Assembly (NCBI RefSeq): GCF_003663825.1
Contig: NZ_RCCC01000001.1
Location: 690,501-754,500, forward strand
Direction: 5' to 3'
DNA length: 64,000 nucleotides
DNA from: Acidovorax sp. 106
GTDB taxonomy: Bacteria > Pseudomonadota > Gammaproteobacteria > Burkholderiales > Burkholderiaceae_C
The translations under genes and the position numbers were made by a program. How positions within the stretch are numbered: position 1 is the stretch's first letter; each line of letters opens with the position of its first letter. Shown piece by piece: positions 18,601-26,446 of the stretch. Under the pieces are notes generated by a model that was not told the origin of the DNA, did not search any database, and saw nothing but the letters and a program-made list of their open reading frames with translations.

Positions 18601-20047
18601 GCCCGCCGACGCACCGCTGGCAGGCACCCTGCGCGCACGTCTGCCCGATGTGGGCGTGTGGTCGGCCCTGGCGCCCCCCGGCTGGCGCGTGCGCGGCACG
18701 CTGGACGCCAACGCCACCCTGTCTGGCACCCGCAACGCCCCCCGCTGGGCAGGCACGCTGGCCGCAGATGACCTGGCCGTGCGCTCGCTCATCGACGGTG
18801 TGGACCTCCAGGGTGGACGCCTGCGCGCCAACCTGCGCGGCAACCAGGTGGAGCTGACCGAGTTCCAGCTGCAAGGCGGGCGCGGGAGCAAAGCGCGTAT
18901 CACAGGCCAAAGCGGAAACCGCACAGCAGCCCCCGACGAGCGCGGCACCCTCTCGGCCACCGGCCGCCTGGCCTGGACCGATGCCGATGCCGACTCCGAC
19001 ACCAACGCAGCACCCCGCATCAGCCTGAACCTGCAAGCCCAGGCCAAAGCGCTGCAGGTGCTCGTGCGTGCCGACCGGCAGGTCAGCGTGTCCGGCAACC
19101 TGCAAGCCACGCTGGAGCAAGGCCAACTCAGCCTGACCGGCCAGCTCACCACCGACCGCGCCACCATCCTGCTGCCCGACGAGACCGCCCCCACCCTGGG
19201 CTCTGACGTGGTGGTGCGCTCTGCCGCGCGCGACAAGCAGGCCCAGGCCAGCGCGCAAGCCGCCGCCAAGGCCCAGCAAAACGCCGAGCAGCCCGCACCA
19301 GAGCCCACCGGGCGCATCACCACAGCCAAGCCCCCATTGATGGCCGTGACGCTGAACCTGGGCCGCGACTTTGCCCTGCAAGGCCACGGCATCACCACCC
19401 GGCTGACCGGCGAGGTGCAACTGCGCAGCAGCACCACGCCCGGCGCCCCGCCCCGCGTGACGGGCGAGGTGCGCACCGAAGAAGGCCGCTACCGCGCCTG
19501 GGGCCAGATGCTGGACGTGGAGACCGGCCTCATCCGCTTCAACGGCCCGTACAACAACCCCTCGCTCGACATCCTGGCGCTGCGCCCCAACATCAGCGTG
19601 CGCGCGGGCGTGCAGGTCACCGGCTCGGCCCTGGCACCCCGCGTGCGCCTTTACTCAGACCCCGACTTGCCCGATGCGGAAAAACTCGCCTGGGTGGTGC
19701 TGGGCCGCGACGCCACCGCAGGCGGCGCCGAAGCCGCTGTGCTGCAGCAAGCCGCCCTGACCCTGCTGGGCAACCGGGGCCAGTCGGTCACCGCCAACCT
19801 GGCCAGCCGCGTGGGCCTGGACGAGATCGGCTTCAAGAGCGCCGCAGCCGGCGAAGACGCCAGTGCCGCCGCCCTGACCTTCGGCAAGCGCCTGTCCAAA
19901 GACCTTTACGTGACGTACGAACGCACCCTGTCGGGCACCATGGGCGGGCTGTACATCTTCTACGACCTCTCGCGCCGCCTCACCCTGCGCGGGCAAGCGG
20001 GCAGCAACAGTGCGGTGGATCTGATCTATACGATGAAGTACGACTGA
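15617..20047 (+). CDS. tamB: Translocation and assembly module protein TamB
   Basis: A very large inner-membrane-anchored periplasmic protein of 1476 residues. One N-terminal membrane segment (about 30-55) is followed by long repetitive beta-rich sequence heavy in Ala, Gln and Thr, and a C-terminal DUF490/TamB domain with DVETGLIRFNGPYNNPSLD and the ending LRGQAGSNSAVDLIYTMKYD. It partners TamA across the periplasm. I choose the ATG overlapping the tamA stop (TGATG), which implies coupled translation. An earlier open frame upstream overlaps tamA and is not used. Confidence 0.94.
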   Translation: MQTPQDTTSSATALTTPAHPARPAHPARKVLRWLLWSLLGLCITLACVAGAAWWWAGQATSLATTLARVAQWLPAGQSLQSRDVTGSLRNGGHLGWLRWSSPTLAVEVTDAQLDWQLSPLLQRQLQLGTVSAARVQITPLQRPVNEPPPATAPLEQLLLPLAVEVPFQVAQLQWGQVSEATDTPPVQVQGLAGTYRFDRQAHHLRIDHLALAQGQYTAQVTLQGAAPMALQATLDGTLTTALPGRTDAFAATAHASLQGTLATAAAQLQLQADIQPSASLASTTDTASAPPRAKTAAMRASVQASVQPWAAQPVQQAQATLQAVNLAALWPQAPTTDLQGTLSAGTTAGNAQQTATWQLTADLTNRQPGPWDIQRLPLAQLQAQATYNGTQWAVPKATATVGAGPSAGSLSVQGRFTPASGVLEGEARLSHLSPAALHTAFAAAPLSGSLQASVPSQATQAVHFVADVRAARPGATAGTTAGNAAALRIDAFSAQGQWNPLDNGGTAHIEKLNLQALQLQAQATDLRISRGQAAKLAAQTPSPNPAPTLAAQGLLNVTVPGTELRLQGQMAPRTGQGNGLLRVNDAEQTLRWLGRLPWVGTALQSALGTASAKGQAQLQWQWNGGWHTLQQQLQAAAQGTAWPATQPGFTVQATLSTPQLETVLPAGPSTNVATSIQWRTVKAELQGQMTQANLTVEGEARTGTQRWSLQTRLSGGLSAPAAGTGAGAAAGSSTWQAQWSHLRAQWQDTRQSGTWVAQLTEPWSVSLHSGAPAAKVLPKEQPRKAAAHTPLGWAVQATAGQAQITGPLPGTVQLRWQPLRLTTVAGALPRVQTQGTLQGLPLAWVDALGSEQTASPATGTTPSPTAPTLAPQPLLARLGLATDILLEGPWNVDTTDTPRASASLRRTQGDVRILGGDASAGVVSHSSGQGLGAGSVQAPTATAAVSTAGVRQAELSVQLQADTLSARLQWASARAGEIDASANTRIQWGQGEPPWPADAPLAGTLRARLPDVGVWSALAPPGWRVRGTLDANATLSGTRNAPRWAGTLAADDLAVRSLIDGVDLQGGRLRANLRGNQVELTEFQLQGGRGSKARITGQSGNRTAAPDERGTLSATGRLAWTDADADSDTNAAPRISLNLQAQAKALQVLVRADRQVSVSGNLQATLEQGQLSLTGQLTTDRATILLPDETAPTLGSDVVVRSAARDKQAQASAQAAAKAQQNAEQPAPEPTGRITTAKPPLMAVTLNLGRDFALQGHGITTRLTGEVQLRSSTTPGAPPRVTGEVRTEEGRYRAWGQMLDVETGLIRFNGPYNNPSLDILALRPNISVRAGVQVTGSALAPRVRLYSDPDLPDAEKLAWVVLGRDATAGGAEAAVLQQAALTLLGNRGQSVTANLASRVGLDEIGFKSAAAGEDASAAALTFGKRLSKDLYVTYERTLSGTMGGLYIFYDLSRRLTLRGQAGSNSAVDLIYTMKYD

Positions 20048-20100
20048 GTGCTCCAACCCGCCAAGAACCCGCCTCCGCAGCCTCTACAATCGCGCCCAGT

Positions 20101-20175
20101 CTCCTCATAGTTCAATGGATAGAACGAGTGCCTCCTAAGCGCTAGATGCAGGTTCGATTCCTGCTGAGGGGACCA
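20101..20175 (+). tRNA. tRNA-Arg (anticodon CCU)
   Basis: It folds fully: acceptor CTCCTCA with TGAGGGG (one U-G pair), D-stem GTTC/GAAC, anticodon stem AGTGC/GCGCT with loop CTCCTAA giving anticodon CCT, and T-stem GCAGG/CCTGC with loop TTCGATT. The 3' CCA is encoded. It reads AGG codons. This tRNA is a common insertion site for islands, and foreign-looking sequence follows it here. Confidence 0.96.
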
Positions 20176-20273
20176 GGTCAACGTCCGCCAAAACCCGCGC
20201 CCTGGAAGACTTTTTTTACGCCCGATGCACGCTGCCAGGGCGCCAGGACGCCCCACCCCTCCCACACAGCGCC

Positions 20274-20367
20274 TCGGCCCGCGAATTTCAACAAAATAGG
20301 CCTCAAGGGATTGATTGGCTTGCGCTAGCAGCTATCGAAAGCAGAGCAATCTTGCGCTGCGCCCGGC
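20274..20367 (+). repeat. Left copy of a 94-bp imperfect direct repeat
   Basis: It begins TCGGCCCG, then AATTTCAACAAAATAGGCCTC, and ends TTGCGCTGCGCCCGGC. The same order of blocks recurs at 22002-22095. An interspersed element (GCGCTAGCAGCTATC) forms its middle. Between the two copies lie one complete gene and a gene remnant. Confidence 0.8.
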
Positions 20368-20377
20368 ATCCAGCGAA

Positions 20378-21715
20378 TCATGGTCGCGCCGCGTGCGCAG
20401 CGCCTACAAGCGCTCTCGTCTCCGGGTCCGCGTCGAACGCAGCCTCAGCCCGCACCCATGCCGGGGCGGAGTTCGTTTTTACCAACGCCTTCACAGCCCG
20501 ATTGCGACAAGTCGAGCATGGAGAGAATTCATACACGTAGAGAAGGCAGTCGAGCGCATCCAAACCCGGATGCGCCTCGCACAGGTCCAGCAGTTCCCCC
20601 ACCAAGTGATGGACATCGTCCGCGCCATCGATCCGTTGGAGATGCTTGGCGCACAGAGCGAAGTCACCCGCTTCAAAGTTGTTCACCAGCAGCGCGATAC
20701 CGGTCGCCATATCACCGTTGGCGATCTGGTGCACCGCGACGCGCCGCAACTCCTCGTGCTTGACCGAGGCCAGGGCTCGCACGGCCGCCCACTGAACCTG
20801 GTCATCCGCATCTGGAATCCATTGGAGCAGTCGGCGGTCGAAACGTGGGACGCCGGTCTTCGCAAAGCATCTGCACAGGCGCTTGACATGCTGGGGATCG
20901 TCCGACGCCACCAGCGCCGCAAAGACCGTCTCGCGCTGGTCGCTGGAGGCCTGTGCCCCCCACCTTCTGAACCAATGACATGGGTCCTTCGGAGAATTGC
21001 GAACGTGCGCGACGATCTCAGAGCCGGAGTAGGCTGTCGCGTCGAAGCGATTTGGCGCGGCGTTTCTGCTCTCGCGCGTATTTCGCATGCCTGCAAGGTA
21101 GCGTGCGATATCAGGGTCGGCCTCGGCCTCGCCTTCCAACATCGCCAATCCGCCCTCGATCCCTGCCAACTCGTCGAACTGATCCGCACCCCAGTCATCG
21201 ACCCAGAAATCGAGGTCCGCTTGCAACCAACGTCCAAGTTGGCGGGCCACATGTTTCAGGCCCTCCATGCCATCGAGTGCCACGATGTGTTCAGCCCCGA
21301 TCACATCCGATGTGTTGGACGAGCGCGCAAAGGACGAATACAGCAAGCGCCTTGCCTCTTTCGAACCGGCGCAAGCAAGCGCACGGAGGATCCCGCTGCG
21401 CTGCGCCATGTCCCGATGGTTCTCCGAAGACAGCGCCTGCGCCGAGGCATCGATGGCCCTCAACACCTCGGTATGGAGGTTCGCGCGCTGGACGATAGAG
21501 GCCAGCCATGGTGCCCGCTCTGCCTCGCACTGCGGGTCATAGGAGAGGCATGAAACGCAGGCACTTACAACGTCACCCTCTAATCCCATCAACCCGTAGC
21601 CCTCAACCTGCTGAATGGTGCGACCGTGACCGGTTCGCAGGGCAGCAGCGAAGGCATGGCTGGACAAAGGAAATGTCGGCTGTTCAATCCGCATCGGGTG
21701 GGGTGCTTTCAGCAT
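20378..21715 (-). CDS. Helical-repeat protein of unknown function
   Basis: A soluble protein of 445 residues made largely of short amphipathic helices, with segments such as DDQVQWAAVRALASVKHEELRR that look like HEAT repeats. I do not recognise the family. It has no signal peptide or membrane segment. It is rich in Trp, Cys and Asp compared with its neighbours, and codon use looks less GC-biased, which suggests transfer. It lies between direct repeats just after tRNA-Arg. The start is uncertain: an ATG seven codons later is equally possible, and neither has a good ribosome site. Confidence 0.72.
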   Translation of the reverse strand: MLKAPHPMRIEQPTFPLSSHAFAAALRTGHGRTIQQVEGYGLMGLEGDVVSACVSCLSYDPQCEAERAPWLASIVQRANLHTEVLRAIDASAQALSSENHRDMAQRSGILRALACAGSKEARRLLYSSFARSSNTSDVIGAEHIVALDGMEGLKHVARQLGRWLQADLDFWVDDWGADQFDELAGIEGGLAMLEGEAEADPDIARYLAGMRNTRESRNAAPNRFDATAYSGSEIVAHVRNSPKDPCHWFRRWGAQASSDQRETVFAALVASDDPQHVKRLCRCFAKTGVPRFDRRLLQWIPDADDQVQWAAVRALASVKHEELRRVAVHQIANGDMATGIALLVNNFEAGDFALCAKHLQRIDGADDVHHLVGELLDLCEAHPGLDALDCLLYVYEFSPCSTCRNRAVKALVKTNSAPAWVRAEAAFDADPETRALVGAAHAARP

Positions 21716-21874
21716 CTTGGGCTCACGACGGTGAGCCTCGAACCGATTATCGGTTTCTGCCCCGCACCTCTGCGCCCGTGCGCTCAGCGAGCTTTGCCAT
21801 CATGCGCCAATCCACTTCGCAGGCACCGGCCCTCCTGGCGTCAGACCTCTGTGCCAGGGCGTCAGGACATCACG

Positions 21875-22039
21875 CTAGGCTTGGAGGTCCACGCAGCACT
21901 TCAAGCTCTGCATCTGGGTGCGCCCCATCATCAGCGTGATTTCCAGGGCCTTTACCTCGCCTGCGCATGCCGAAGAGTTCACCGAGCCCCCCACGAAGAA
22001 CTTCGGCCCGAAAAATTCAACAAATAGGCCTCCATGGCT
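21875..22039 (-). pseudogene. Remnant of the 3' end of an unknown gene
   Basis: An open frame on the minus strand encodes about 54 residues, including GPKFFVGGSVNSS and VKALEITLMMGRTQMQ, and ends at a TAG codon. It has coding-like composition but no credible start, and its upstream side runs straight into the direct repeat, where a stop appears. It looks like the tail of a truncated gene. I do not recognise the product. Confidence 0.45.
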
Positions 22040-22095
22040 TTATCAGCGTGCGCAAACAGCTATCAAAAGCAGAGTAAATCTGCGCTGCGCCCGGC
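22002..22095 (+). repeat. Right copy of the 94-bp imperfect direct repeat
   Basis: Blocks TCGGCCCG, AATTCAACAAATAGGCCTCC, ACAGCTATCAAAAGCAGAG and CTGCGCTGCGCCCGGC match the left copy at 20274-20367 in the same order and orientation. Confidence 0.8.
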
Positions 22096-22107
22096 GCCCG
22101 GCGCCCG

Positions 22108-22995
22108 TCACGCGGCCTGTGGCTGAACGGGCGTCGCCTTGGATCGCCCCGCCGTCGCGGCGCTGCCCATCGACGCCGCCACGATGCACCCAATGGCCAG
22201 CCACTGCACCGCGCTCAACTGCTCCCCCAGCAGCGGCAGCGCCAGCAACGCGGCCACGGCAGGCTCCATGCTGATCATGATGCCGAAGGCCTCTTTGGGC
22301 AGGCGCTTGAGGGCCATCATTTCCAGCGAGATGGGAATGGCACTGGAAATGGCCGCCACGCACAAGCCCACCAGCAGCACAGAGGGGGACAGCAGCGCAG
22401 CGCCTGCATGCGCCACGCCCACGGGCACCACCACCAGCGCAGCCACCAGCAGGCCCAGCGATACCGATTGCCCCGCGTGCAGGTGCCCGGCCCGCTTGCC
22501 ATAGATGATGTACAGCGCCCAGAACACGGCGGCGCCCACCGAGTACATCACCCCCACGGGGTCCAGCGTGCTGCCGCTCAGCCCCAGGGGCAGGAGCAAG
22601 CCTAGGCCCACCATGGCCAGCGCCACCCACACAAAGTCCATGGCGCGGCGCGACGACCAGATGGCCACGGCCAGCGGCCCGGCAAACTCGATGGCCACGG
22701 CCAGGCCAAATGGCAGGGTCTGGATGGACATGTAGAACATGAGGTTCATGGCGCCCAGCGCGGCGCCGTACAGGGCTACGGCCTTGGCGTCGGTGCGCGA
22801 CAGGCGCCAGCGCCAGGGGCGCCACAGCAGCAGCATCAGCACTGCCGACAGGCCCACGCGCACGGCGGTGGTGCCCTGCGCGCCCACGGCCGGGAACAAC
22901 ACCTGCTTGGCCCACGAAGTGCCAAGCCCCAAGGCCGTGACGGAGCCCAGCACCGCGAGGAAGGGAAAGAAACGTTGAAGGCGGGATGCAGTCAT
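22108..22995 (-). CDS. RhtA-like EamA/DMT-family exporter
   Basis: An inner-membrane protein of 295 residues with ten predicted helices in two EamA repeats. LGTSWAKQVLFPAVGAQGTTAVR near the N-terminus and the conserved MEPAVAALLALPLLGEQLS near the C-terminus resemble RhtA, the threonine/homoserine exporter. I start at MTASRLQRF; the longer frame overlaps the regulator on the other strand. It is divergent from an Lrp-family regulator, a common arrangement for amino-acid exporters. The exported substrate is inferred. Confidence 0.87.
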   Translation of the reverse strand: MTASRLQRFFPFLAVLGSVTALGLGTSWAKQVLFPAVGAQGTTAVRVGLSAVLMLLLWRPWRWRLSRTDAKAVALYGAALGAMNLMFYMSIQTLPFGLAVAIEFAGPLAVAIWSSRRAMDFVWVALAMVGLGLLLPLGLSGSTLDPVGVMYSVGAAVFWALYIIYGKRAGHLHAGQSVSLGLLVAALVVVPVGVAHAGAALLSPSVLLVGLCVAAISSAIPISLEMMALKRLPKEAFGIMISMEPAVAALLALPLLGEQLSAVQWLAIGCIVAASMGSAATAGRSKATPVQPQAA

Positions 22996-23081
22996 GCGCA
23001 AAAATGTAGTGCGTCTGGCGCGTGCTTTTGGCTCTGTTTTAGGGCCTTTGACGCAACTTTCGCTCACCCCTGGGGCCCTGC

Positions 23082-23573
23082 ATGACCACCACCGCTGCAC
23101 TCGACCGCTTTGACCTTGCCATCCTCAACATCTTGCAGGCCGACAACACCACGCCCCAGCGCGTGATTGCACAGGCCGTGAACCTGTCGGCCCCCGCTGT
23201 GCAGCGGCGCATCCAGCGGCTGAAAGACAGCGGCGTGATCCGCGCCAACGTGGCGGTGCTGGACCCGGTGAAAGTGGGCAAGCCACTGACCATCATGCTG
23301 GAGGTGCACCTGGAAAACGAGCGCCCCGACCGCACCGCCCCACTGCGCGAGCGCATTGCCGCCGAAGAGGCTGTGCAGCAGTGCTACAGCGTGACCGGCG
23401 AGGCGGACTACCTGCTGGTGGTGAACGTGGCCTCGATGGCAGACTACGAGGCGCTGACGCAGAGGCTGTTTGAGGGTGACGACAACGTACGGCGGTTTCG
23501 GACCTCGGTGGCACTGGGGTGCCTGAAAGCGGGGCTGCATGTGGCGCTGGAGTCGACGCCCGTACGCCAGTAG
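23082..23573 (+). CDS. Lrp/AsnC-family transcriptional regulator
   Basis: A 163-residue DNA-binding protein. The helix-turn-helix (about 10-60) includes TPQRVIAQAVNLSAPAVQRRIQRL, followed by an RAM (amino-acid binding) domain with SVTGEADYLLVV. It is transcribed away from the RhtA-like exporter 86 bp away and probably controls it in response to an amino acid. A 9-bp inverted repeat directly after the stop may serve as terminator. Confidence 0.92.
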   Translation: MTTTAALDRFDLAILNILQADNTTPQRVIAQAVNLSAPAVQRRIQRLKDSGVIRANVAVLDPVKVGKPLTIMLEVHLENERPDRTAPLRERIAAEEAVQQCYSVTGEADYLLVVNVASMADYEALTQRLFEGDDNVRRFRTSVALGCLKAGLHVALESTPVRQ

Positions 23574-23599
23574 GTCGGGTTAGCGCAGCGTAACCCGAC
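23574..23599. repeat. Inverted repeat after the Lrp-type gene
   Basis: GTCGGGTTA, 8 nt, TAACCCGAC: perfect 9-bp arms. It sits between convergent genes and may be a terminator, although no T-run follows. Confidence 0.65.
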
Positions 23600-23611
23600 A
23601 ACGCACCGCAA

Positions 23612-24604
23612 CTACACCCCCAACATCTGCCGCATTTCCGCACCAGACAGCCTCAACCTCGGCCCATCCAGCAGCTCGCACATCCGTGCATTGAGGGGCG
23701 CTGCCATGCCATGCTGCACGGCCAGCCGCACCACGGCGCCGCACAGGGCGTCAATTTCCGTGACCCGCCCGGCCTCCAGGTCATCCCACATCGATGAGCG
23801 GGCCGTGGCGTCGATTTGCAGCATGCGCCGGGCCACCCGGGTGAACAGCCAGTTGGGCAGGCGCAGCACATGCGGCAATAGAGTGGGCGAGACGGCGGTG
23901 AGCTGGGCGGGTGTGATGCCAGCGTAGGCCATTGCGCGCAGGGCCTCGGTTTGCAGGGCGGCCAAGACACGGCGGCAGTGGCGGTCGAGCAATTCCTCGC
24001 GCAGGGGCAGGTTGGACAGCGCATTGACCGGGTTGTTCAGATTGAGCAGCAGCTTGCCCCACTGCACGGCGCGGATGTCTGGCGGCAGCACGGTGGCCAG
24101 GCCTGCGGCATTGAAGACTGGGACGATGCGCTCGGTGATGGCGTCGCGCTGCCACTGCATGGGGCCTGCGGTGGCGCGGTGCACATGGGCTCCGCGCAAC
24201 ACTACGTTGTAGGGCACCATGCCTGCCAGCACCTTGAGGCGTGGCGCCACCTCAGCAATGCACGCCACGTTGTCTACGCCGTTTTGCAGCGAAATCACCG
24301 GGGTGCCCGGCGCGCAAGCCGCCGCCAGTTCGCGCGCGGCAGATGCCGTGGCGCCGCTTTTGACGCACAGCAGGATGATGCTGTCTGGGCCAGGCACGGC
24401 CTGCGCCAGCGTGGCCGCCTGGGGCAAGGCAGCGGCAGGCACGGTGTGGTCGAAGCCGTCCAGGTCGCTCACCCTCAGGCCCTGCTGGGCGATGGGCGCA
24501 AGTGCATGCGTGCGCCCCACCAGGCAGACGGATTGGCCATGGGCCGCCAGGCGCCCGCCCACATAGCAACCAATGGCGCCTGCGCCAAGAACGATGAAGT
24601 GCAT
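23612..24604 (-). CDS. panE: 2-dehydropantoate 2-reductase
   Basis: An NADPH-dependent reductase of 330 residues that makes pantoate for coenzyme A synthesis. The N-terminal cofactor motif is GAGAIGCYVGG (7-17). The region WGKLLLNLNNPVNALSNLPL holds the expected catalytic lysine and the conserved asparagines. A C-terminal ApbA/PanE helical domain follows. Some homologues act on other 2-oxoacids, so the exact substrate is likely rather than certain. Confidence 0.88.
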   Translation of the reverse strand: MHFIVLGAGAIGCYVGGRLAAHGQSVCLVGRTHALAPIAQQGLRVSDLDGFDHTVPAAALPQAATLAQAVPGPDSIILLCVKSGATASAARELAAACAPGTPVISLQNGVDNVACIAEVAPRLKVLAGMVPYNVVLRGAHVHRATAGPMQWQRDAITERIVPVFNAAGLATVLPPDIRAVQWGKLLLNLNNPVNALSNLPLREELLDRHCRRVLAALQTEALRAMAYAGITPAQLTAVSPTLLPHVLRLPNWLFTRVARRMLQIDATARSSMWDDLEAGRVTEIDALCGAVVRLAVQHGMAAPLNARMCELLDGPRLRLSGAEMRQMLGV

Positions 24605-24885
24605 GGTGAGAGAACCTGAAATAGCGCGGGGCCTGCGTGCCGTGCAGGGCCCTGGTCAGCGCGGTGCGAGCATTGTGCGGGCCCAGCCGAGCGCCGTCTG
24701 GCACCCAGGCGACGCTCGGCCATACCAGCATTCAAGTTTCAGAACCTGTCGAAGGTCTGTTTGCCCAAAGTGCCCTGGCTTCGACAGGCTCAGCCCGAAC
24801 GGTTGGGTGGATGGGCAGGCTGAGACGGGTAGTCAATCAAGAATTATTGGCCTCCAGCGCTTATCCAGCAAGCGCTAGCAGCTAT
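24605..24885. other. Intergenic region with two repeat types
   Basis: No gene seen. It contains an inverted pair, CCTGTCGAAG (24745-24754) and CTTCGACAGG (24779-24788), followed by CTCAGCCCGAACGG; I have seen this motif as a widespread intergenic repeat in proteobacteria. An interspersed element lies at its right end. Confidence 0.6.
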
Positions 24886-24900
24886 CTATTTAATAGCAAA
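24848..24900 (+). repeat. Interspersed element overlapping the histidine kinase stop
   Basis: GGCCTCCAGCGCTTATC, CAGCA, AGCGCTAGCAGCTATC, then TATTTAATAGCAAA: the most complete copy in the window. Its right end encodes the last codons (F-A-I-K) and the stop of the kinase on the minus strand. Confidence 0.8.
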
Positions 24901-26253
24901 TTGCACAGACACCCTCAACCCGCCCAAGCGTTCAGACGCGCCCAGTGCCACCGTGGCCCCGTGCCTTTGGGCGATGGCTTGCACGATGGCAAGGCCCAGG
25001 CCGCTGCCGGGGGCGCTGTCCGAGGTGCTGTCGGCCATCACGCGCACAAAGCGCTGCATGGCGCGCTCGCGGTGCTCGGGCGCAATGCCGGGGCCACTGT
25101 CTTCCACCGTCAGCACGGCATGGCTACCCTGCGCACTCACCTGCACATCCACCTGGCCGCCCGGTGGCGTGTACTTGATGGCGTTATCGAGCAGGTTGCG
25201 CGCCAGCATGCGCAGCGCCTCGGCGTTGCCGGGCAGCGTGGCGGCGTCAGACTCAAGCAGGCCCACATCCATGCCCCGCGCCTGCGCAGCGGGGGCCACG
25301 TCGGCCAGCGCCAGTTGCGCCACCGCACGCAGGTCCACGGGCTCTGCGGGGGCAGTGCCAGATTCCTGGCGGGCCAGGGTCAGCAGTTGCTCCACCAGCC
25401 GGGTGGCCCGGTCAATGCCTGCGGACAGGCGCTCGGCGGCAGCGGCGCGGGCAGCGTCGTCACCCGCGCGCTGCAGGCCTTGCAGTTGCAGGCGCAGCGC
25501 GGCCAGAGGCGAGCGCAGCTCGTGCGCAGCATCGGCCACAAAGTGCTGCTGGGCATCGAACGCGCGCTGTACGCGCTCGAACAGCAGGTTCAGCTCGCCC
25601 ACCAACGGCTGCACTTCGTCGGGCAGGGCCGCGTCGTTCACGGGCGAGAGATCGTCCGCCTGGCGCCGGGCCAGCTGGCGGCGCACACGCTCCACCGGGG
25701 CGAGGGATCGGCTCACGCCCCACCACACCGCCAGCACCAAGAGCGGTGCCATGATGGCCAGCGGTGCCAGTGTGCGCAGCGCAAGGCTGCGGGCCATGCC
25801 GCGCCGCGCCGCCATGTTCTGCGCCACCTGGATGACCTGCGAGCGCGTCTGCATCGAAAACACGCGGTAGGTGCCGCCCCGCGCCTTCACATCGGTAAAG
25901 CCCAGCACCGCGATTTGCGGCAGCGCCGCGCCCACAGCCGATTCAAAAATGCGCAGGCCTTCGTTGGTCCACACCTGAACGATGAATTCGTGGTTTTCAT
26001 CCTCCGGGTCCAGCCCCGGCCCCAGGCCTTGCGCATCCACCGGCAGGCCCGAGCGCAACGCCAGCGCGGTTTGCTGCATGTGGTAGTCGAACAGCGCATC
26101 GGCCTCGGCCAGCGCCGCCCGATAAGCCAGCGCCCCCTGCACCGCCCCTGCCAGCATGATGGCCGCGAGCAGGAACACCAAGAGCTGCATGCGCAGGGAG
26201 CGGGGGAGCATGGACTGCAGCGCGCTGCGCCAAGCGGTGAAGTTCGATCTCAT
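24886..26253 (-). CDS. Sensor histidine kinase, QseC/TctE-like
   Basis: A membrane kinase of 455 residues. Transmembrane segments lie at about 22-45 and 160-180, with a periplasmic sensor between them. A HAMP-like linker precedes the HisKA motif HELRSPLAAL (H244), and an ATPase domain follows with NLLDNAIKYTPPGG, DSGPGI and GSGLGLAIV. It phosphorylates the response regulator encoded upstream in the same operon. The signal is unknown. Its last codons and stop lie inside an interspersed repeat. The ATG at MRSNFTAWR is chosen; the longer frame lacks family character. Confidence 0.92.
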   Translation of the reverse strand: MRSNFTAWRSALQSMLPRSLRMQLLVFLLAAIMLAGAVQGALAYRAALAEADALFDYHMQQTALALRSGLPVDAQGLGPGLDPEDENHEFIVQVWTNEGLRIFESAVGAALPQIAVLGFTDVKARGGTYRVFSMQTRSQVIQVAQNMAARRGMARSLALRTLAPLAIMAPLLVLAVWWGVSRSLAPVERVRRQLARRQADDLSPVNDAALPDEVQPLVGELNLLFERVQRAFDAQQHFVADAAHELRSPLAALRLQLQGLQRAGDDAARAAAAERLSAGIDRATRLVEQLLTLARQESGTAPAEPVDLRAVAQLALADVAPAAQARGMDVGLLESDAATLPGNAEALRMLARNLLDNAIKYTPPGGQVDVQVSAQGSHAVLTVEDSGPGIAPEHRERAMQRFVRVMADSTSDSAPGSGLGLAIVQAIAQRHGATVALGASERLGGLRVSVQFAIK

Positions 26254-26446
26254 AGCTATGCTCGCCCGAGGTACTTCGCTTTGATCTTGGCGGAAGCAAC
26301 TGGCGCAGCTTGGGCCAGTGCCCCCGCGCAAGGGCCGCCAAGCCGCAACAGCGGCGCGTTGCTTGCGTGCGCTGGGGGCGTCCCCCTCCCGCTTTGCGCA
26401 GCAATGCGAGAGAGGGGGAAGGCGCGAAGCGACTCAGGGGGAGTCA

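Larger units (their letters stand above)
21716..22107. other. Non-coding stretch with gene remnant and repeat
   Basis: Contains the decayed gene end (21875-22039) and the right direct-repeat copy (22002-22095). The part from 21716 to 21874 shows nothing that I can identify, beyond forming the upstream region of the helical-repeat gene. Confidence 0.6.

Noticed and set aside
16955..19420. Long open frame opposite tamB (821 codons)
   Set aside because: Same reason: a shadow of the Gln/Ala/Thr-rich tamB, with no recognisable motifs.
20176..22107. Prophage or integrative element after tRNA-Arg
   Set aside because: No integrase, phage gene, or repeat of the tRNA 3' end was found. A small cassette is the most that can be supported.
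24745..24788. Inverted pair CCTGTCGAAG/CTTCGACAGG as ends of a mobile element
   Set aside because: The arms are only 24 bp apart and enclose no gene. It fits a common intergenic repeat better.
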